From: Rhizobiales bacterium 64-17
GTDB lineage: Bacteria > Pseudomonadota > Alphaproteobacteria > Rhizobiales > Xanthobacteraceae
Assembly (NCBI GenBank): GCA_001899285.1
Contig: MKWA01000009.1
Span: 1-64,000 of the forward strand
Direction: 5' to 3'
DNA: 64,000 bases
Shown: in pieces, positions 54,469 to 63,574 of the stretch
How positions within the stretch are numbered: the first letter of the stretch is position 1
Layout of the letters: the number at the start of each line of letters is the position of its first letter
Notes under the pieces: model-generated
The model's input: the letters and a program-made list of their open reading frames with translations, nothing else
What the model was told of the DNA's origin: nothing
Databases searched by the model: none
Made by a program: the position numbers and the translations under genes

Positions 54469-54624
54469 GGTGGCGGTGCCGGAAGTCCATCATCGGCACG
54501 ACGGGCGGTCAATCGCGACCCGCGCGGACCGTCCCTGCATTTCTGCGGCGCGCCCCGGTGCAGCCCCTTGTTGCGGCACGAACGTCATGCACAATCGCTA
54601 CGACAATCAAACCGGACCATCGAC

Positions 54625-55368
54625 ATGCGCTTGCATCAGCGTCTCGCCGTCATCACCGCCCTCGTCTGGAGCGCCGTCACCATGGCTGTCCCGGCGTCGG
54701 CCGAGGCGCTGCGTGTCGCGCACGACCAGCGGTTTCCGCCGTTCGCGCAGGCTGAGAACGGCCAGTCCACCGGCCTCGCGGTCGACCTGCTGCGCGCCGC
54801 CGCGAAACATGCCGGCATTGACATCGCTTTCGTGCCAGTGCCGTTCCAGGAGATCCAGACAACGCTGACCGACGGCCGCGCCGACGCTATTTTCCCGCTC
54901 GCCATCACGCCGGAGCGGCGGCAAACGCTGGATTTCAGCGCACCGCTGCTGCCGACCGGCGGCGCACTGTTCGTGCGCGCGCCGGAGAAGACGCCAACGT
55001 CGCTCGCGGCAATCGCCGGCAAGACAGTGACGACGCCGCGCACCGGACCGCTCGCCGCCTATCTGCAGAAGAACGCGCCGGACGCGAAGCTGATCGTCAC
55101 CGCCAATTACGACGAAAGCCTCGCGCAACTCGTCTCCGGCCAGGCCGACGTGGCGGCGCTGAATTTCCAGACCGGCGCGCAACTCGCGGCGCGGCTGCAT
55201 CCCGGCAGGATCACGCCGCCGGACAGATTGTTCTGGGAGCTGCCGTTCGCCGTCGCCGTGCCGAAGGGCAAATCCGCCGACGCGCTACGCAAGCTCGATG
55301 CCGGCATCGCCGCGATCCGCGCCGACGGCACGTTCGAGCGCATCAACACCGATTTCCTGAAACGCTGA
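54625..55368 (+). CDS. transporter substrate-binding domain protein (SBP_bac_3)
   Basis: A 247-residue periplasmic binding protein of the polar amino acid (type II, SBP_bac_3) family. Signal peptide RLAVITALVWSAVTMAVPASA, then LRVAHDQRFPPFAQAENGQSTGLAVDLLRAAAKHAG, the DAIFPLAITPERRQTLDFSAPLL segment and AVPKGKSADALRKLDAGIAAIRADGTFERI. The ATG at 54625 is set by the signal. No permease gene is adjacent; it is divergent from the Bug-type gene and precedes the methyltransferase-like gene by 54 bp. Confidence 0.88.
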   Translation: MRLHQRLAVITALVWSAVTMAVPASAEALRVAHDQRFPPFAQAENGQSTGLAVDLLRAAAKHAGIDIAFVPVPFQEIQTTLTDGRADAIFPLAITPERRQTLDFSAPLLPTGGALFVRAPEKTPTSLAAIAGKTVTTPRTGPLAAYLQKNAPDAKLIVTANYDESLAQLVSGQADVAALNFQTGAQLAARLHPGRITPPDRLFWELPFAVAVPKGKSADALRKLDAGIAAIRADGTFERINTDFLKR

Positions 55369-55422
55369 GGCCGCGCCGGCTCCGCCGCAATCTTGCCGGG
55401 TTACGGGCGTCCCGTTTCCGGC

Positions 55423-56100
55423 ATGATCGCGACATTCGTGATCCGCACATTTATCTGGATCGGCTGCATCGCGGCGCTGCTGTTCGTGCCCGCCGGGACC
55501 TGGCGCTGGCCGGCGGCCTGGGTGCTGCTCGCGCTGATGCTGGTGTTCAGCTTCGGCTTCGGCGCGATCCTGCTGAAGCACGATCCGGCTTTGCTCAACG
55601 AGCGGATGAAATCGATCATCCAGCCGGAGCAGAAGCGATGGGACAAGATTTTGCTGCTGATCACATTCCCGCTGCTGATCGTCTGGATCGTCGTCATTGC
55701 GCTCGACGCCGCGCGCTATCACCTCTCCGCCATGCCGCTGATCTGGCAGATCGCCGGCGCGCTCTGCGTTGCCATCGCCAACGGCGTCGGCTTTCTGGTT
55801 ATGCTGCAGAACTCGTATGCCGCGCCGGTGGTGAAAATCCAGAAGGAGCGCGGCCAGCGCGCCGTGGATACCGGCCTTTACGCGCATGTGCGGCATCCGA
55901 TGTATGCCGGCGCGCTGCTGTTCTTCATCGGCCTGCCGCTGCTGCTCGGCTCCTGGTACGGCCTGCTGTTCTTCCCGGTGTTCACCGGTCTGTTCGCGAT
56001 CCGCGCGGTGCTGGAGGAGCGCACGCTGATCCGTGAACTCGACGGCTATGCCGACTACGCCACACGCGTGCGCTATCGCCTCATTCCCGGCGTCTGGTAA
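55423..56100 (+). CDS. isoprenylcysteine carboxyl methyltransferase family membrane protein
   Basis: A 225-residue multi-pass protein of the ICMT/PEMT type: hydrophobic helices from residue 2 (IATFVIRTFIWIGCIAALLFV), and the conserved C-terminal substrate/SAM region DTGLYAHVRHPMYAGALLFF ... LEERTLIRELDGYADYATRVRYRLIPGVW. It is likely an S-adenosylmethionine-dependent membrane methyltransferase acting on a lipid or other membrane substrate. The ATG at 55423 gives the typical start; an upstream TTG is less likely. Convergent with the exported gene at 56106, 5 bp apart. Confidence 0.87.
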   Translation: MIATFVIRTFIWIGCIAALLFVPAGTWRWPAAWVLLALMLVFSFGFGAILLKHDPALLNERMKSIIQPEQKRWDKILLLITFPLLIVWIVVIALDAARYHLSAMPLIWQIAGALCVAIANGVGFLVMLQNSYAAPVVKIQKERGQRAVDTGLYAHVRHPMYAGALLFFIGLPLLLGSWYGLLFFPVFTGLFAIRAVLEERTLIRELDGYADYATRVRYRLIPGVW

Positions 56101-56105
56101 TCGGA

Positions 56106-57083
56106 TTACGGCACCGGTGTCACCGTGATGCGCCGGGTCTCGCGCTTCGACATGCTCTGCCCCATCAGGCTGACGCGGGTGGTCGAGGTCTCGTCGATGG
56201 CGCGGGTCATGCCGTTCTCCACGTCGATCAGCGTCGTGCTGTCGATGGAGAAATCGGTCTTCTTCAACAGCTCTTGCATCTGCGGCGAGCGGAATTCGGG
56301 GCTCGCGGCATTGCCCAGTTGCGCGATGAACGATTGCAGGAAGTCGCGCAGCCCCTGCGGGTCCATCGCGCGCACCTGCGCATAGCGTACCTTTCGGGCT
56401 CCGTCGTTCCAGGAGACCATCCGCGTGGTCAGATTGGTCTTGATGGTGCCGCTGCCGACCGGCGCCTTGGTCTGCTCGACGGTCTCGCGCGCGTCGCCAG
56501 GTTTCAAGCCGGTATTCTGGCCCATGGCGAGTTGCGGGATGTTTTCCAGATAAGCGGTGGTGGCAGCGACGCCGTCCGCAAGAAACATGCTCTCCATCAT
56601 TTGCCGCATCACCTGCGCCACCTGCGGCTTCTCCTTGAACCCGTCGGCGATGCCGTCGATCACCTTGCGCATGGTGCCACGCACCTCGTCGAGATTGTCG
56701 ATCGACACCGGCTTGCCGCCGGCATCGGTCGAGGCGCGCACGACGATGCCGCGCATCGCCTCGAACGCCGACGCGACGATCTTGAGGCCCGGCGCATTGC
56801 CGTCCACTTCCAGCGCGCGGTTGACATAAGTGATGCGATAGCCGGACGCGGTCTTCTCATCGATGGTGAGTTCGTAGCGCGACAGCGTCTTGTTCTGCCG
56901 CGCGCCATCCGGCCGCTGCTCGTCGCTCACCGATTGCGCGGTGACGATCCAGCGGCTGCCGACCGGCGGATTGTACGGCGCCTCGGTCCAGGGTTGTGAC
57001 CGGGCCGCGGTCACGAGCGACAGGGCCAGCACACCTGCAACGGCGAGCCGTGTTCCAAGCCTGCGCGAACCGATCGCCACCAT
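56106..57083 (-). CDS. exported protein of unknown function
   Basis: A 325-residue protein I do not recognise. It has a signal peptide ([23 protein letters not shown], ending near residue 30), then a soluble domain starting [20 protein letters not shown]. It contains beta-rich stretches ([33 protein letters not shown]) typical of periplasmic lipid- or ligand-binding folds, and a conserved-looking C-terminus [14 protein letters not shown]. The ATG at 57083 has a GGGAGAG ribosome binding site. It is divergent from uvrB across a palindrome-bearing region. Confidence 0.6.
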   Translation of the reverse strand: MVAIGSRRLGTRLAVAGVLALSLVTAARSQPWTEAPYNPPVGSRWIVTAQSVSDEQRPDGARQNKTLSRYELTIDEKTASGYRITYVNRALEVDGNAPGLKIVASAFEAMRGIVVRASTDAGGKPVSIDNLDEVRGTMRKVIDGIADGFKEKPQVAQVMRQMMESMFLADGVAATTAYLENIPQLAMGQNTGLKPGDARETVEQTKAPVGSGTIKTNLTTRMVSWNDGARKVRYAQVRAMDPQGLRDFLQSFIAQLGNAASPEFRSPQMQELLKKTDFSIDSTTLIDVENGMTRAIDETSTTRVSLMGQSMSKRETRRITVTPVP

Positions 57084-57144
57084 GATGCTCTCCCGCGCCG
57101 TCGCGGACGGCGTTCCTCTCCGTTGGACGCGCCCGCGCCGGGAC

Positions 57145-57168
57145 CGGTTCAACAAACGAGTCGAACCG
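57145..57168. promoter_or_regulatory. imperfect palindrome in the uvrB divergent promoter
   Basis: Two arms, CGGTTCAAC and GTCGAACCG, separated by six bases; they match at 8 of 9 positions. It lies midway between the divergent starts at 57083 and 57210. It is a plausible operator. It is not the alphaproteobacterial LexA box (GTTC-N7-GTTC). Confidence 0.4.
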
Positions 57169-57209
57169 CCCTTTTCTCGCCGCGGGACTCGTCCCATATT
57201 CCACCTTCC

Positions 57210-60137
57210 ATGGCAAAAAATCCCGACAATTCAGGCCCGAAGCCGGGCCGGCACCCGGCCCGGCATTCCAAGGATCCGGCCAGGCCGACCCGCGCCAAGG
57301 CGTCGCGACCGGAGATGGGCGCGCTCGACCCGGCGCTGGCGGACATCCTCAATCCGGCGCTGGGCAAGGGAACCGCCGGCGTCGGCTCGCAGACCGGCGA
57401 CAGCGGCCTCCAGCCGCCGCCGGACAATTCGTTCGACCGCCGCCGCGATTTCTCCGCCGCGCACACCGCGCGCAAATCGACGCCGAAAGGGTTCGAGGAA
57501 GCGCCGCAGGCCGAGTTCAAGGCGGACACGCCGGCGATCAACCGCAAGCTCGCCGAAGTGCTCGGCTATCGCATGCCGGAAGCCGAAGAGGCCGACGCGG
57601 CGGAAGAGCGCGACCTGATCCCCTCCGGCGTCACCGCCACCGCGGAATCGCTCGACAGGCTGCTGCGCGAAGGGCGGCCGGAAATCGGCGGCCAGGTGTG
57701 GACGCCGCACCGCCCGCCGCGCCCGGAGAAATCCGAAGGCGGCAAGCCGCTTGTCATCAAATCCGCGTTCGAGCCGAAGGGCGACCAGCCGCAGGCGATC
57801 CAGGATCTGGTCGAAGGCGTGAAGCGCAACGACCGCACGCAGGTGCTGCTTGGCGTCACCGGAAGCGGCAAGACCTTCACCATGGCCAAGGTGATCGAGG
57901 AGACGCAGCGCCCGGCGCTGATCCTCGCGCCGAACAAGACGCTGGCCGCGCAGCTCTACGGCGAGTTCAAGAGCTTCTTCCCCGACAACGCGGTGGAATA
58001 TTTCGTCTCCTATTACGACTACTACCAGCCGGAAGCCTACGTCCCGCGCACCGACACCTATATCGAGAAGGAATCCTCGATTAACGAACAGATCGACCGC
58101 ATGCGGCATTCCGCGACACGCGCGCTGCTGGAACGCGACGACGTGATCATCGTCGCCTCCGTGTCGTGCATCTACGGCATCGGCTCGGTCGAGACCTATT
58201 CGGCGATGACCTTCACGTTGAAACAGGGCGGCCGCATCGACCAGCGGCAACTGCTCGCCGATCTGGTCGCGTTGCAATACAAGCGCTCCGGCGGCGATTT
58301 CTCACGCGGCACGTTCCGTGTGCGCGGCGACACCGTCGACATCTTCCCGGCGCACTATGAAGACCGCGCCTGGCGCGTGCACCTGTTCGGCGACGAGATC
58401 GAGAAGATCGAGGAGTTCGATCCGCTCACCGGCCAGCGCACCGACGATCTCGAATTCGTCAAGGTCTATGCCAACTCGCACTATGTGACGCCACGGCCGA
58501 CGCTCATTCAGGCCATGCACGGCATCAAGGCCGAGCTGAAATGGCGGCTCGACGAGTTGAACAAGTCTGGCCGCCTGCTGGAAGCGCAGCGGCTAGAGCA
58601 GCGCACCCGCTACGATCTCGAGATGATGGAAGCGACCGGCTCCTGCGCCGGCATCGAGAACTATTCGCGTTATCTCACCGGCCGCAAACCGGGCGAGCCG
58701 CCGCCGACTTTGTTCGAGTACGTGCCGGACAACGCCATCGTGTTCGCCGACGAGAGCCATGTCACCGTGCCGCAACTCGGCGGCATGTATCGCGGCGACT
58801 TCCGGCGCAAGGCGACCCTAGCGGAATACGGCTTCCGCCTCCCCTCCTGCATGGACAACCGACCGCTGCGCTTCGAGGAATGGGACGCGATGCGGCCGCA
58901 GACGGTCGCCGTCTCCGCCACGCCCGGTCCGTGGGACATGGAAGAGTCCGGCGGCGTGTTCGCCGAACAGGTGATCCGCCCAACCGGACTGATCGACCCG
59001 CCTGTGGACGTGCGCCCCGCGCGCACGCAGGTCGACGACGTGATCGGCGAGGTGCGCGAGACCGCGCGCAAGGGCTACCGCTCGCTGGTCACGGTGCTGA
59101 CCAAACGGATGGCGGAAGACCTCACCGAATATTTGCACGAACAGGGTATCCGCGTGCGCTACATGCACTCGGACATCGACACGCTGGAGCGCATCGAGAT
59201 CATCCGCGACCTGCGGCTTGGCGCGTTCGACTGCCTGGTCGGCATCAACCTGCTGCGCGAGGGCCTCGACATTCCCGAATGCGCGTTGGTTGCGATTTTG
59301 GATGCCGACAAGGAAGGCTTTCTGCGCTCGGAGACCTCGCTGGTGCAGACCATCGGCCGCGCCGCGCGCAACATCGACGGCAAGGTGATCCTCTATGCCG
59401 ATCACGTCACCGGCTCGATGGAGCGGGCGATGGCGGAGACTAATCGCCGCCGCGAGAAGCAGATGGCCTACAACGCCGCCAACGGCATCACACCCGAGAG
59501 CGTGAAGAAGGGAATCGGCGATATTCTCTCCAGCGTCTACGAGCGCGACCACGTCCTCGTCTCCACCGGCAGGAAGGGCGACAGCGGCGAGTTCGAGGAT
59601 GCGGCGACCATCGGCCACAACTTCGCGGCCGTGCTCGCCGATCTCGAGGAGCGAATGCGCGCCGCCGCCGCCGATCTCGATTTCGAGGAAGCGGCGCGGC
59701 TGCGCGACGAGCTGAAGCGTCTGCGGCAGACCGAGATGGCTGTGCTCGACGACCCGACCGCCCGCAATATCGTGCAGGCGCAGAAACCGAAGCTGCGCTC
59801 CAAGGGTGGTCCTTCCGCGCGGGCGACTTTGCGCAAGATCGAGGATCGCAACGCCGCGCGCGATCTCGCCGCGCCCGACGCCGACCCCCGCGCACGCCCG
59901 CACAAGCCCGATCTCGACGAGATGGGCATTGCCGGCTGGCACGAGGTGAAGCCACATCGGCCGGATGCGACGAAAGGGCGAAGCCCGTCTTCAAGAGAAC
60001 GTCCGCGCAAACCCACGCTCGATGAGATGGGTCCGGGCGTGGAGTCGATCCCGGCGCGCAAGTCGAGCGACGGCCCGCGCTCGACCATGGGCCGGCCCGG
60101 CATGCGCGGCGGCTTCAAGCCGCGCAGTCGCCGCTGA
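57210..60137 (+). CDS. uvrB: UvrABC system protein B with long N- and C-terminal extensions
   Basis: A 975-residue UvrB, the damage-verification helicase of nucleotide excision repair; canonical forms have about 670 residues. The conserved part starts near residue 175 ([17 protein letters not shown]), with Walker A GVTGSGKT at 215-222, the beta-hairpin [10 protein letters not shown], the helicase motif DESH and motif [10 protein letters not shown]. The UVR motif for UvrA/UvrC contact ([21 protein letters not shown]) is intact. About 175 extra residues precede and about 125 follow; the tail has two copies of KPxLDEMG. The ATG at 57210 starts [11 protein letters not shown]. Its stop overlaps the next gene. 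Confidence 0.95.
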   Translation: MAKNPDNSGPKPGRHPARHSKDPARPTRAKASRPEMGALDPALADILNPALGKGTAGVGSQTGDSGLQPPPDNSFDRRRDFSAAHTARKSTPKGFEEAPQAEFKADTPAINRKLAEVLGYRMPEAEEADAAEERDLIPSGVTATAESLDRLLREGRPEIGGQVWTPHRPPRPEKSEGGKPLVIKSAFEPKGDQPQAIQDLVEGVKRNDRTQVLLGVTGSGKTFTMAKVIEETQRPALILAPNKTLAAQLYGEFKSFFPDNAVEYFVSYYDYYQPEAYVPRTDTYIEKESSINEQIDRMRHSATRALLERDDVIIVASVSCIYGIGSVETYSAMTFTLKQGGRIDQRQLLADLVALQYKRSGGDFSRGTFRVRGDTVDIFPAHYEDRAWRVHLFGDEIEKIEEFDPLTGQRTDDLEFVKVYANSHYVTPRPTLIQAMHGIKAELKWRLDELNKSGRLLEAQRLEQRTRYDLEMMEATGSCAGIENYSRYLTGRKPGEPPPTLFEYVPDNAIVFADESHVTVPQLGGMYRGDFRRKATLAEYGFRLPSCMDNRPLRFEEWDAMRPQTVAVSATPGPWDMEESGGVFAEQVIRPTGLIDPPVDVRPARTQVDDVIGEVRETARKGYRSLVTVLTKRMAEDLTEYLHEQGIRVRYMHSDIDTLERIEIIRDLRLGAFDCLVGINLLREGLDIPECALVAILDADKEGFLRSETSLVQTIGRAARNIDGKVILYADHVTGSMERAMAETNRRREKQMAYNAANGITPESVKKGIGDILSSVYERDHVLVSTGRKGDSGEFEDAATIGHNFAAVLADLEERMRAAAADLDFEEAARLRDELKRLRQTEMAVLDDPTARNIVQAQKPKLRSKGGPSARATLRKIEDRNAARDLAAPDADPRARPHKPDLDEMGIAGWHEVKPHRPDATKGRSPSSRERPRKPTLDEMGPGVESIPARKSSDGPRSTMGRPGMRGGFKPRSRR

Positions 60138-60757
60138 TGGTCCGACCAAGCCGCTGGCAACGGCAAGCCGAGCCGCCGCGTGCGCCGCGTCGGCAGGTCC
60201 CGTCATGGATCGTGCTGGCCGTGGTCGCGCTCGCCGCGTGGGCGTACAGCCACTGGGACAAAGCGCCGAGCGGCCACATCGCCGGGCCCGTGACCGGCGA
60301 CGTGACGCCGGGCGAGATGATCAACGGAAGCGTGCGCGTGGTCGACGGCGATTCGCTGGAGATCGGCACGGCGCGCATCCGACTGTTCGGCATCGACGCG
60401 CCGGAACTGCGTCAGCTTTGCCGCGCGGCGGACGGCAGCGACGTGACTTGCGGACTGTCGGCGCGCGACACGCTCGGCAGACTAATCGGCGGGCGCGCGG
60501 TCGCCTGTGCGCCGGCGGAAAAGACGCCGAGCTACGACCGCACCGTGGCGGTGTGCACCGTCAACGACAATTCGGGCAAGGACCGCGCCATTGATCTGTC
60601 GGAGGCGATGATCCGCGCCGGCTACGCCATCGAACTCAAGGCGCATAGCCATGGCCGCTACAGCGCCGCCGAGCGCGAGGCGCGCGATGCCAAGCGCGGG
60701 ATTTGGGCCGGCACGTTCGAGCGGCCTTCGGAATGGCGGCAGCGGACGATGCGGTGA
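60137..60757 (+). CDS. membrane-anchored staphylococcal-nuclease-like protein
   Basis: A 206-residue thermonuclease-fold (SNase) protein. An N-terminal membrane anchor (PSWIVLAVVALAAWAYSHW) precedes the nuclease domain: VRVVDGDSLEIGTARIRLFGIDAPELRQLC, then SYDRTVAVCTVN and DLSEAMIRAGYAIEL and a C-terminal RDAKRGIWAG. The conserved arginines of the active site are in place. The start overlaps the uvrB stop by one base (TGATG), so it is translationally coupled, although the nuclease is presumably periplasmic. Confidence 0.9.
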   Translation: MVRPSRWQRQAEPPRAPRRQVPSWIVLAVVALAAWAYSHWDKAPSGHIAGPVTGDVTPGEMINGSVRVVDGDSLEIGTARIRLFGIDAPELRQLCRAADGSDVTCGLSARDTLGRLIGGRAVACAPAEKTPSYDRTVAVCTVNDNSGKDRAIDLSEAMIRAGYAIELKAHSHGRYSAAEREARDAKRGIWAGTFERPSEWRQRTMR

Positions 60758-60788
60758 AGCATCCCACCTGGTTACGCAATTCCCACCC

Positions 60789-60876
60789 CGTTCGTCCCCG
60801 CGAAAGCGGGGACCCACGCTTGGGCACATCGTCGACATTGCTAAGTGTGGATTCCCGCTTTCGCGGGAATGAACGG
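60789..60876. repeat. extragenic palindromic repeat, family B copy 2
   Basis: Inverted repeat from CGTTCGTCCCCGCGAAAGCG to CGCTTTCGCGGGAATGAACG, sharing GGGACCCACGCTTGG with copy 1 at 31931-32015. It lies after the nuclease gene and is followed directly by a family A repeat. Confidence 0.85.
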
Positions 60877-60905
60877 ATGGCGCGATAGCGCGCGTCTCTC
60901 TCTGC

Positions 60906-61027
60906 CGTCATGGCCGAGCATAGCACGTCGAAGACGCGAGTAAACGCGCTTATGTCGCGGCCATCCACGTCTTCGGTGCCGTAGAAAAGAAAAGACATAG
61001 ACGCGTGGGTCAAGCCCGCGCATGACA
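60906..61027. repeat. extragenic palindromic repeat, family A copy 3
   Basis: Begins CGTCATGGCCGAGC and ends CCCGCGCATGACA, with CGGCCATCCACGTCTTCGG inside. Compared with copy 2 it carries an extra 30-40 bp (GTCGAAGACGCGAGTAAACG and onward) between the opening arm and GGCCATCC, so it is a longer variant or a composite. Together with the adjoining family B element it fills the 292 bp between the nuclease and DUF1801 genes. Confidence 0.75.
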
Positions 61028-61049
61028 TGTAGAGAGCGACACCGTCGCT

Positions 61050-61451
61050 CTACTTCCTTTTCTTCTTCTCATTCAGCGCCACCGCCGCCCGAATGAGCGC
61101 CGTCAGTGCCTTCTCGTTGATCTCGTCGCCTTCGTGGATGTCGATGGCGCGGCGGACATTGCCGTCGAGGCTCGCGTTGAACAGCTTCGCCGGATCGTCG
61201 AGCGCTGCGCCCTTGGCGAAGGTCAGCTTCACCACGGCCTTGTAGCTCTCACCGGTGCAGATGATGCCGTCGTGTTCCCACACCGGCACGCCGCGCCACT
61301 TCCAGGCCTCGACCACATCGGGATCGGCCTTGTGGATGATCGCGCGGATGCGCTTGAGCATCGCCCCGCGCCAGTCGCCCAGCTCCTTGATACGCGCATC
61401 GATGTGCGCGGAGGCGTCCTTGCCGTTGTCCGGTTGCGTCGCCTTGCTCAT
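61050..61451 (-). CDS. DUF1801 family protein
   Basis: A 133-residue cytosolic protein of the DUF1801 family: KELGDWRGAMLKRIRAIIHKADPDVVEAWKWRGVPVWEHDGIICTGESYKAVVKLTFAKGA is diagnostic, and a lysine-rich C-terminus (LNEKKKRK) follows. The ATG at 61451 is chosen; a GTG six bases before is possible. It is the third gene of the arsR-AHSA1 transcript (13 bp behind the AHSA1 gene), a typical ArsR-SRPBCC-DUF1801 grouping. Function is unknown. Confidence 0.88.
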   Translation of the reverse strand: MSKATQPDNGKDASAHIDARIKELGDWRGAMLKRIRAIIHKADPDVVEAWKWRGVPVWEHDGIICTGESYKAVVKLTFAKGAALDDPAKLFNASLDGNVRRAIDIHEGDEINEKALTALIRAAVALNEKKKRK

Positions 61452-61463
61452 TGCCACACGCCC

Positions 61464-61877
61464 TTATGCCGCATCGGCTTTCTCCAGAACCTTTTCCATC
61501 GAATCGAAGAAGCGCGGCCAGCCGAACTTCGCGCCCTGATAAGCCTGCTTCTGCTCCGGCTTGAAACCCGTCTGCTCCATGCGCAGATGCGTGCCGCGTC
61601 CGGTCGGCGTCAACGTCCAGGTCACGACGCTTTCCAGACCAAGACCGTCCCAAGCATACGAGAGCACCTTGTGCGGCTCGATGGCCAGAACCTTGCAGTC
61701 CAGAGTGCCCCACTCGGCCCGCAGATTGAAGCGATGACCGAGATCCGGCTTGAAATCGTTCTGCATCAGCCACTCGGCGATCAGATGCGGCTGAGTGAGC
61801 GCGCGCCACACCTTTTCCGGCGGATGCGACAGGTCGCGTTCGACGACGACGGTGAGAGCTTCGGCGGCGTTGGTCAT
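61464..61877 (-). CDS. AHSA1/SRPBCC domain protein
   Basis: A 137-residue START-fold protein: LTVVVERDLSHPPEKVWRALTQPHLIAEWLMQ at the N-terminus and FFDSMEKVLEKADAA at the C-terminus. Such proteins bind a hydrophobic ligand. Its ATG overlaps the arsR stop (ATGA at 61874-61877), so it is translationally coupled to the regulator. It is distinct from the AHSA1 protein at 1225-1668. Confidence 0.9.
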   Translation of the reverse strand: MTNAAEALTVVVERDLSHPPEKVWRALTQPHLIAEWLMQNDFKPDLGHRFNLRAEWGTLDCKVLAIEPHKVLSYAWDGLGLESVVTWTLTPTGRGTHLRMEQTGFKPEQKQAYQGAKFGWPRFFDSMEKVLEKADAA

Positions 61878-62197
61878 TGGTCCATCCTGTTGAGGAGATC
61901 TTCGAGATCGTCGATCCGGCTCTGCCAGAAGCCAGCCATTTGACTTGTCCAGTCCATCAGCGGCGCAAGCGCACGCGGCTGTGCGCGGTAATGCGTTTGC
62001 CGTCCCTCGTGCCGTTCGCGCACAAGCCTGGCTCTCTTGAGCACGCCGAGATGCTTCGACACCGCCGGCTGCGATACGCCGGACTGGGCCGTTAGCGCCG
62101 CCACGGTCTGTTCCCCGTTGCGGCACAGCCGCTCGAAGATCGCGCGCCGTGTCGGATCGGCCAGCGTCCGGAATAAACTGTCATAGAGTTGGGACAT
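61874..62197 (-). CDS. ArsR/SmtB family regulator
   Basis: A 107-residue winged-helix repressor: LFRTLADPTRRAIFERLCRNGEQTVAALTAQSGVSQPAVSKHLGVLKRARLVRERHEGRQTHY is the diagnostic helix-turn-helix plus wing. It lacks the paired cysteines of metal-sensing ArsR/SmtB members, so it likely senses an organic or redox signal. It heads the arsR-AHSA1-DUF1801 operon. The ATG at 62197 lies 7 bp from an array of palindromic half-sites, implying autoregulation. Confidence 0.93.
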   Translation of the reverse strand: MSQLYDSLFRTLADPTRRAIFERLCRNGEQTVAALTAQSGVSQPAVSKHLGVLKRARLVRERHEGRQTHYRAQPRALAPLMDWTSQMAGFWQSRIDDLEDLLNRMDQ

Positions 62198-62203
62198 ATA
62201 AAC

Positions 62204-62250
62204 CCATAACCCGTTAGTTATGGATAATCCATAACCAGCAGGCTATGGAT
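62204..62250. promoter_or_regulatory. ArsR operator: 19-bp perfect palindrome with flanking half-sites
   Basis: GTTATGGATAATCCATAAC (62217-62235) is a perfect 9-1-9 palindrome. Further half-sites lie on each side: CCATAAC (62204-62210) and CTATGGAT (62243-62250), so four half-sites alternate in orientation. The array covers the promoter region immediately upstream of the arsR ATG (62197). It fits binding of two or more repressor dimers. Confidence 0.75.
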
Positions 62251-62402
62251 GAGTCAACCCTTCGGGATCGAAATCGGCGCAGAAACAAGCCAATTTGTTC
62301 TGAGGTTCAAAGCGTCTCCCAAACAATTCCTCTCCTCTTTATTTCCCATCGCGGCGCGGTAAAGTGCGCGCCATCGCCGGGGGCGGCGACGGGAGTTTCT
62401 AC

Positions 62403-62720
62403 ATGTCGATCGCATCTTCGGCCTGGCGCGTCGCGCCGCTTGCTGCCGCCCTCGCCGCGGCGCTAACGCTCGGCGCCTGCGCCACCGACGGCGACACGGC
62501 GGCAACGGCAACAGTCACGCCCGCGTCGTCGGCCTCCGCGGCCGCGCCTGCGGCACGAACTGCCAGCGCCGCCGACGCCAAGGTCGAAGTGCCGCTCGAC
62601 GAAGCGCAGGCCAGCGCGCGCTGCTGGATGAAATACGACAGCGCGAAGATGTCGCTCGATCAGAAGTCGGCCGTGGTCGACAAGTGCATCGACGAGACGA
62701 TGCGCAATCAGAAGCGCTGA
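62403..62720 (+). CDS. small lipoprotein, unknown function
   Basis: A 105-residue protein with a lipoprotein signal: hydrophobic AAALAAALTLGAC with lipobox LGAC and lipidated Cys26. A Ala/Ser/Thr-rich linker (residues 27-60) follows, then a conserved-looking C-terminal part (EAQASARCWMKYDSAKMSLDQKSAVVDKCIDETMRNQKR) with two cysteines, likely disulfide-bonded. The ATG at 62403 has a GGGAG ribosome binding site. The function is unknown. Confidence 0.7.
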   Translation: MSIASSAWRVAPLAAALAAALTLGACATDGDTAATATVTPASSASAAAPAARTASAADAKVEVPLDEAQASARCWMKYDSAKMSLDQKSAVVDKCIDETMRNQKR

Positions 62721-62742
62721 TACTTTTTCCCGACGATGACGC

Positions 62743-63471
62743 TCATGCTCGCGGCGCGACCACCGCGCCAGTCTGGCCGCTCGCCTTCAGCTCGGCGGCG
62801 ATCATGCCGGACGCCTTCATCTCCTCGATGAACGGCTTGAGATAGCCGACGCCATCGAGCCGGCCCTTGAGCGTGCCCATCGCCTGCTCGATCGCCATGA
62901 AGCGCGGCTCGATCATCCGCAGTTCGGGATGATCGGCGACGAATTTGCTGATGTGCTGGCGCACGCCGGCGCCAGCCTCGAGCTTCTCGCGCAGCGTCAT
63001 CTGCATTGCTTCCGGACCGGTCGGGGCGCGCTGCAGGGTCGCGTGCTTGAGCGTGCGCGACAGGAACAGGTCGTAAGCCGCGCCTTTCGCCACGCCGATA
63101 CGGACTCCCGCGCTGTCGACATCTGCCGGCGCGCGCAGCGCGGAATCCTGCGGCACCATGAAAAAGCCCTCGATCAGCACATAGGGCGCGGTGAACTCGA
63201 TCTCGGCGGCGCGCACCGGCTCGATGGCAAGGAAGGCGACATCCCAGGCTTGCTCCGGGATCGCCGCGAACACCTTGCCGGCCGCGTCATACGGCACGAG
63301 ATCGACCGGCACGCCGAGCCGTTTGCCGAGTTCGCGCACGAGCGCGACGGTGACGCCGCCGAGCGTGCCGTCGGCATGCTTCTGCGCCAGCACGGTGTTG
63401 CCATGGTTGATGGCGGCACGAAGGCGGCCGGTGGGCGCGAGATCTTTCAGCACGGCAGGAGAGACGGTCAC
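62743..63471 (-). CDS. transporter substrate-binding domain protein without signal peptide
   Basis: A 242-residue protein of the type II solute-binding family (SBP_bac_3). It begins TVSPAVLKDLAPTGRLRAAINHGNTVLAQ and includes the aspartate/arginine-type ligand region DVAFLAIEPVRAAEIEFTAPYV and the C-terminal GRLDGVGYLKPFIEEM. No N-terminal signal peptide or lipobox is visible. The start is a GTG at 63471 with AAAGG seven bases before, or TTG at 63477. It could be cytoplasmic, or the signal may have been lost. No permease gene is nearby. Confidence 0.8.
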   Translation of the reverse strand: MTVSPAVLKDLAPTGRLRAAINHGNTVLAQKHADGTLGGVTVALVRELGKRLGVPVDLVPYDAAGKVFAAIPEQAWDVAFLAIEPVRAAEIEFTAPYVLIEGFFMVPQDSALRAPADVDSAGVRIGVAKGAAYDLFLSRTLKHATLQRAPTGPEAMQMTLREKLEAGAGVRQHISKFVADHPELRMIEPRFMAIEQAMGTLKGRLDGVGYLKPFIEEMKASGMIAAELKASGQTGAVVAPRA

Positions 63472-63574
63472 GGACAAACCTTTCGCATCAAGCCGTCGTA
63501 TGCGACGGCGATGCGCGGCTTATACACGATCGCGCCGGCGCGCGCCGCAGCCTGGCTTCACACGGGATATTCGT

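Noticed and set aside
57120-57209. LexA (SOS) box upstream of uvrB
   Set aside because: The alphaproteobacterial consensus GTTC-N7-GTTC is absent; GTTC is followed after seven bases by GAGT.
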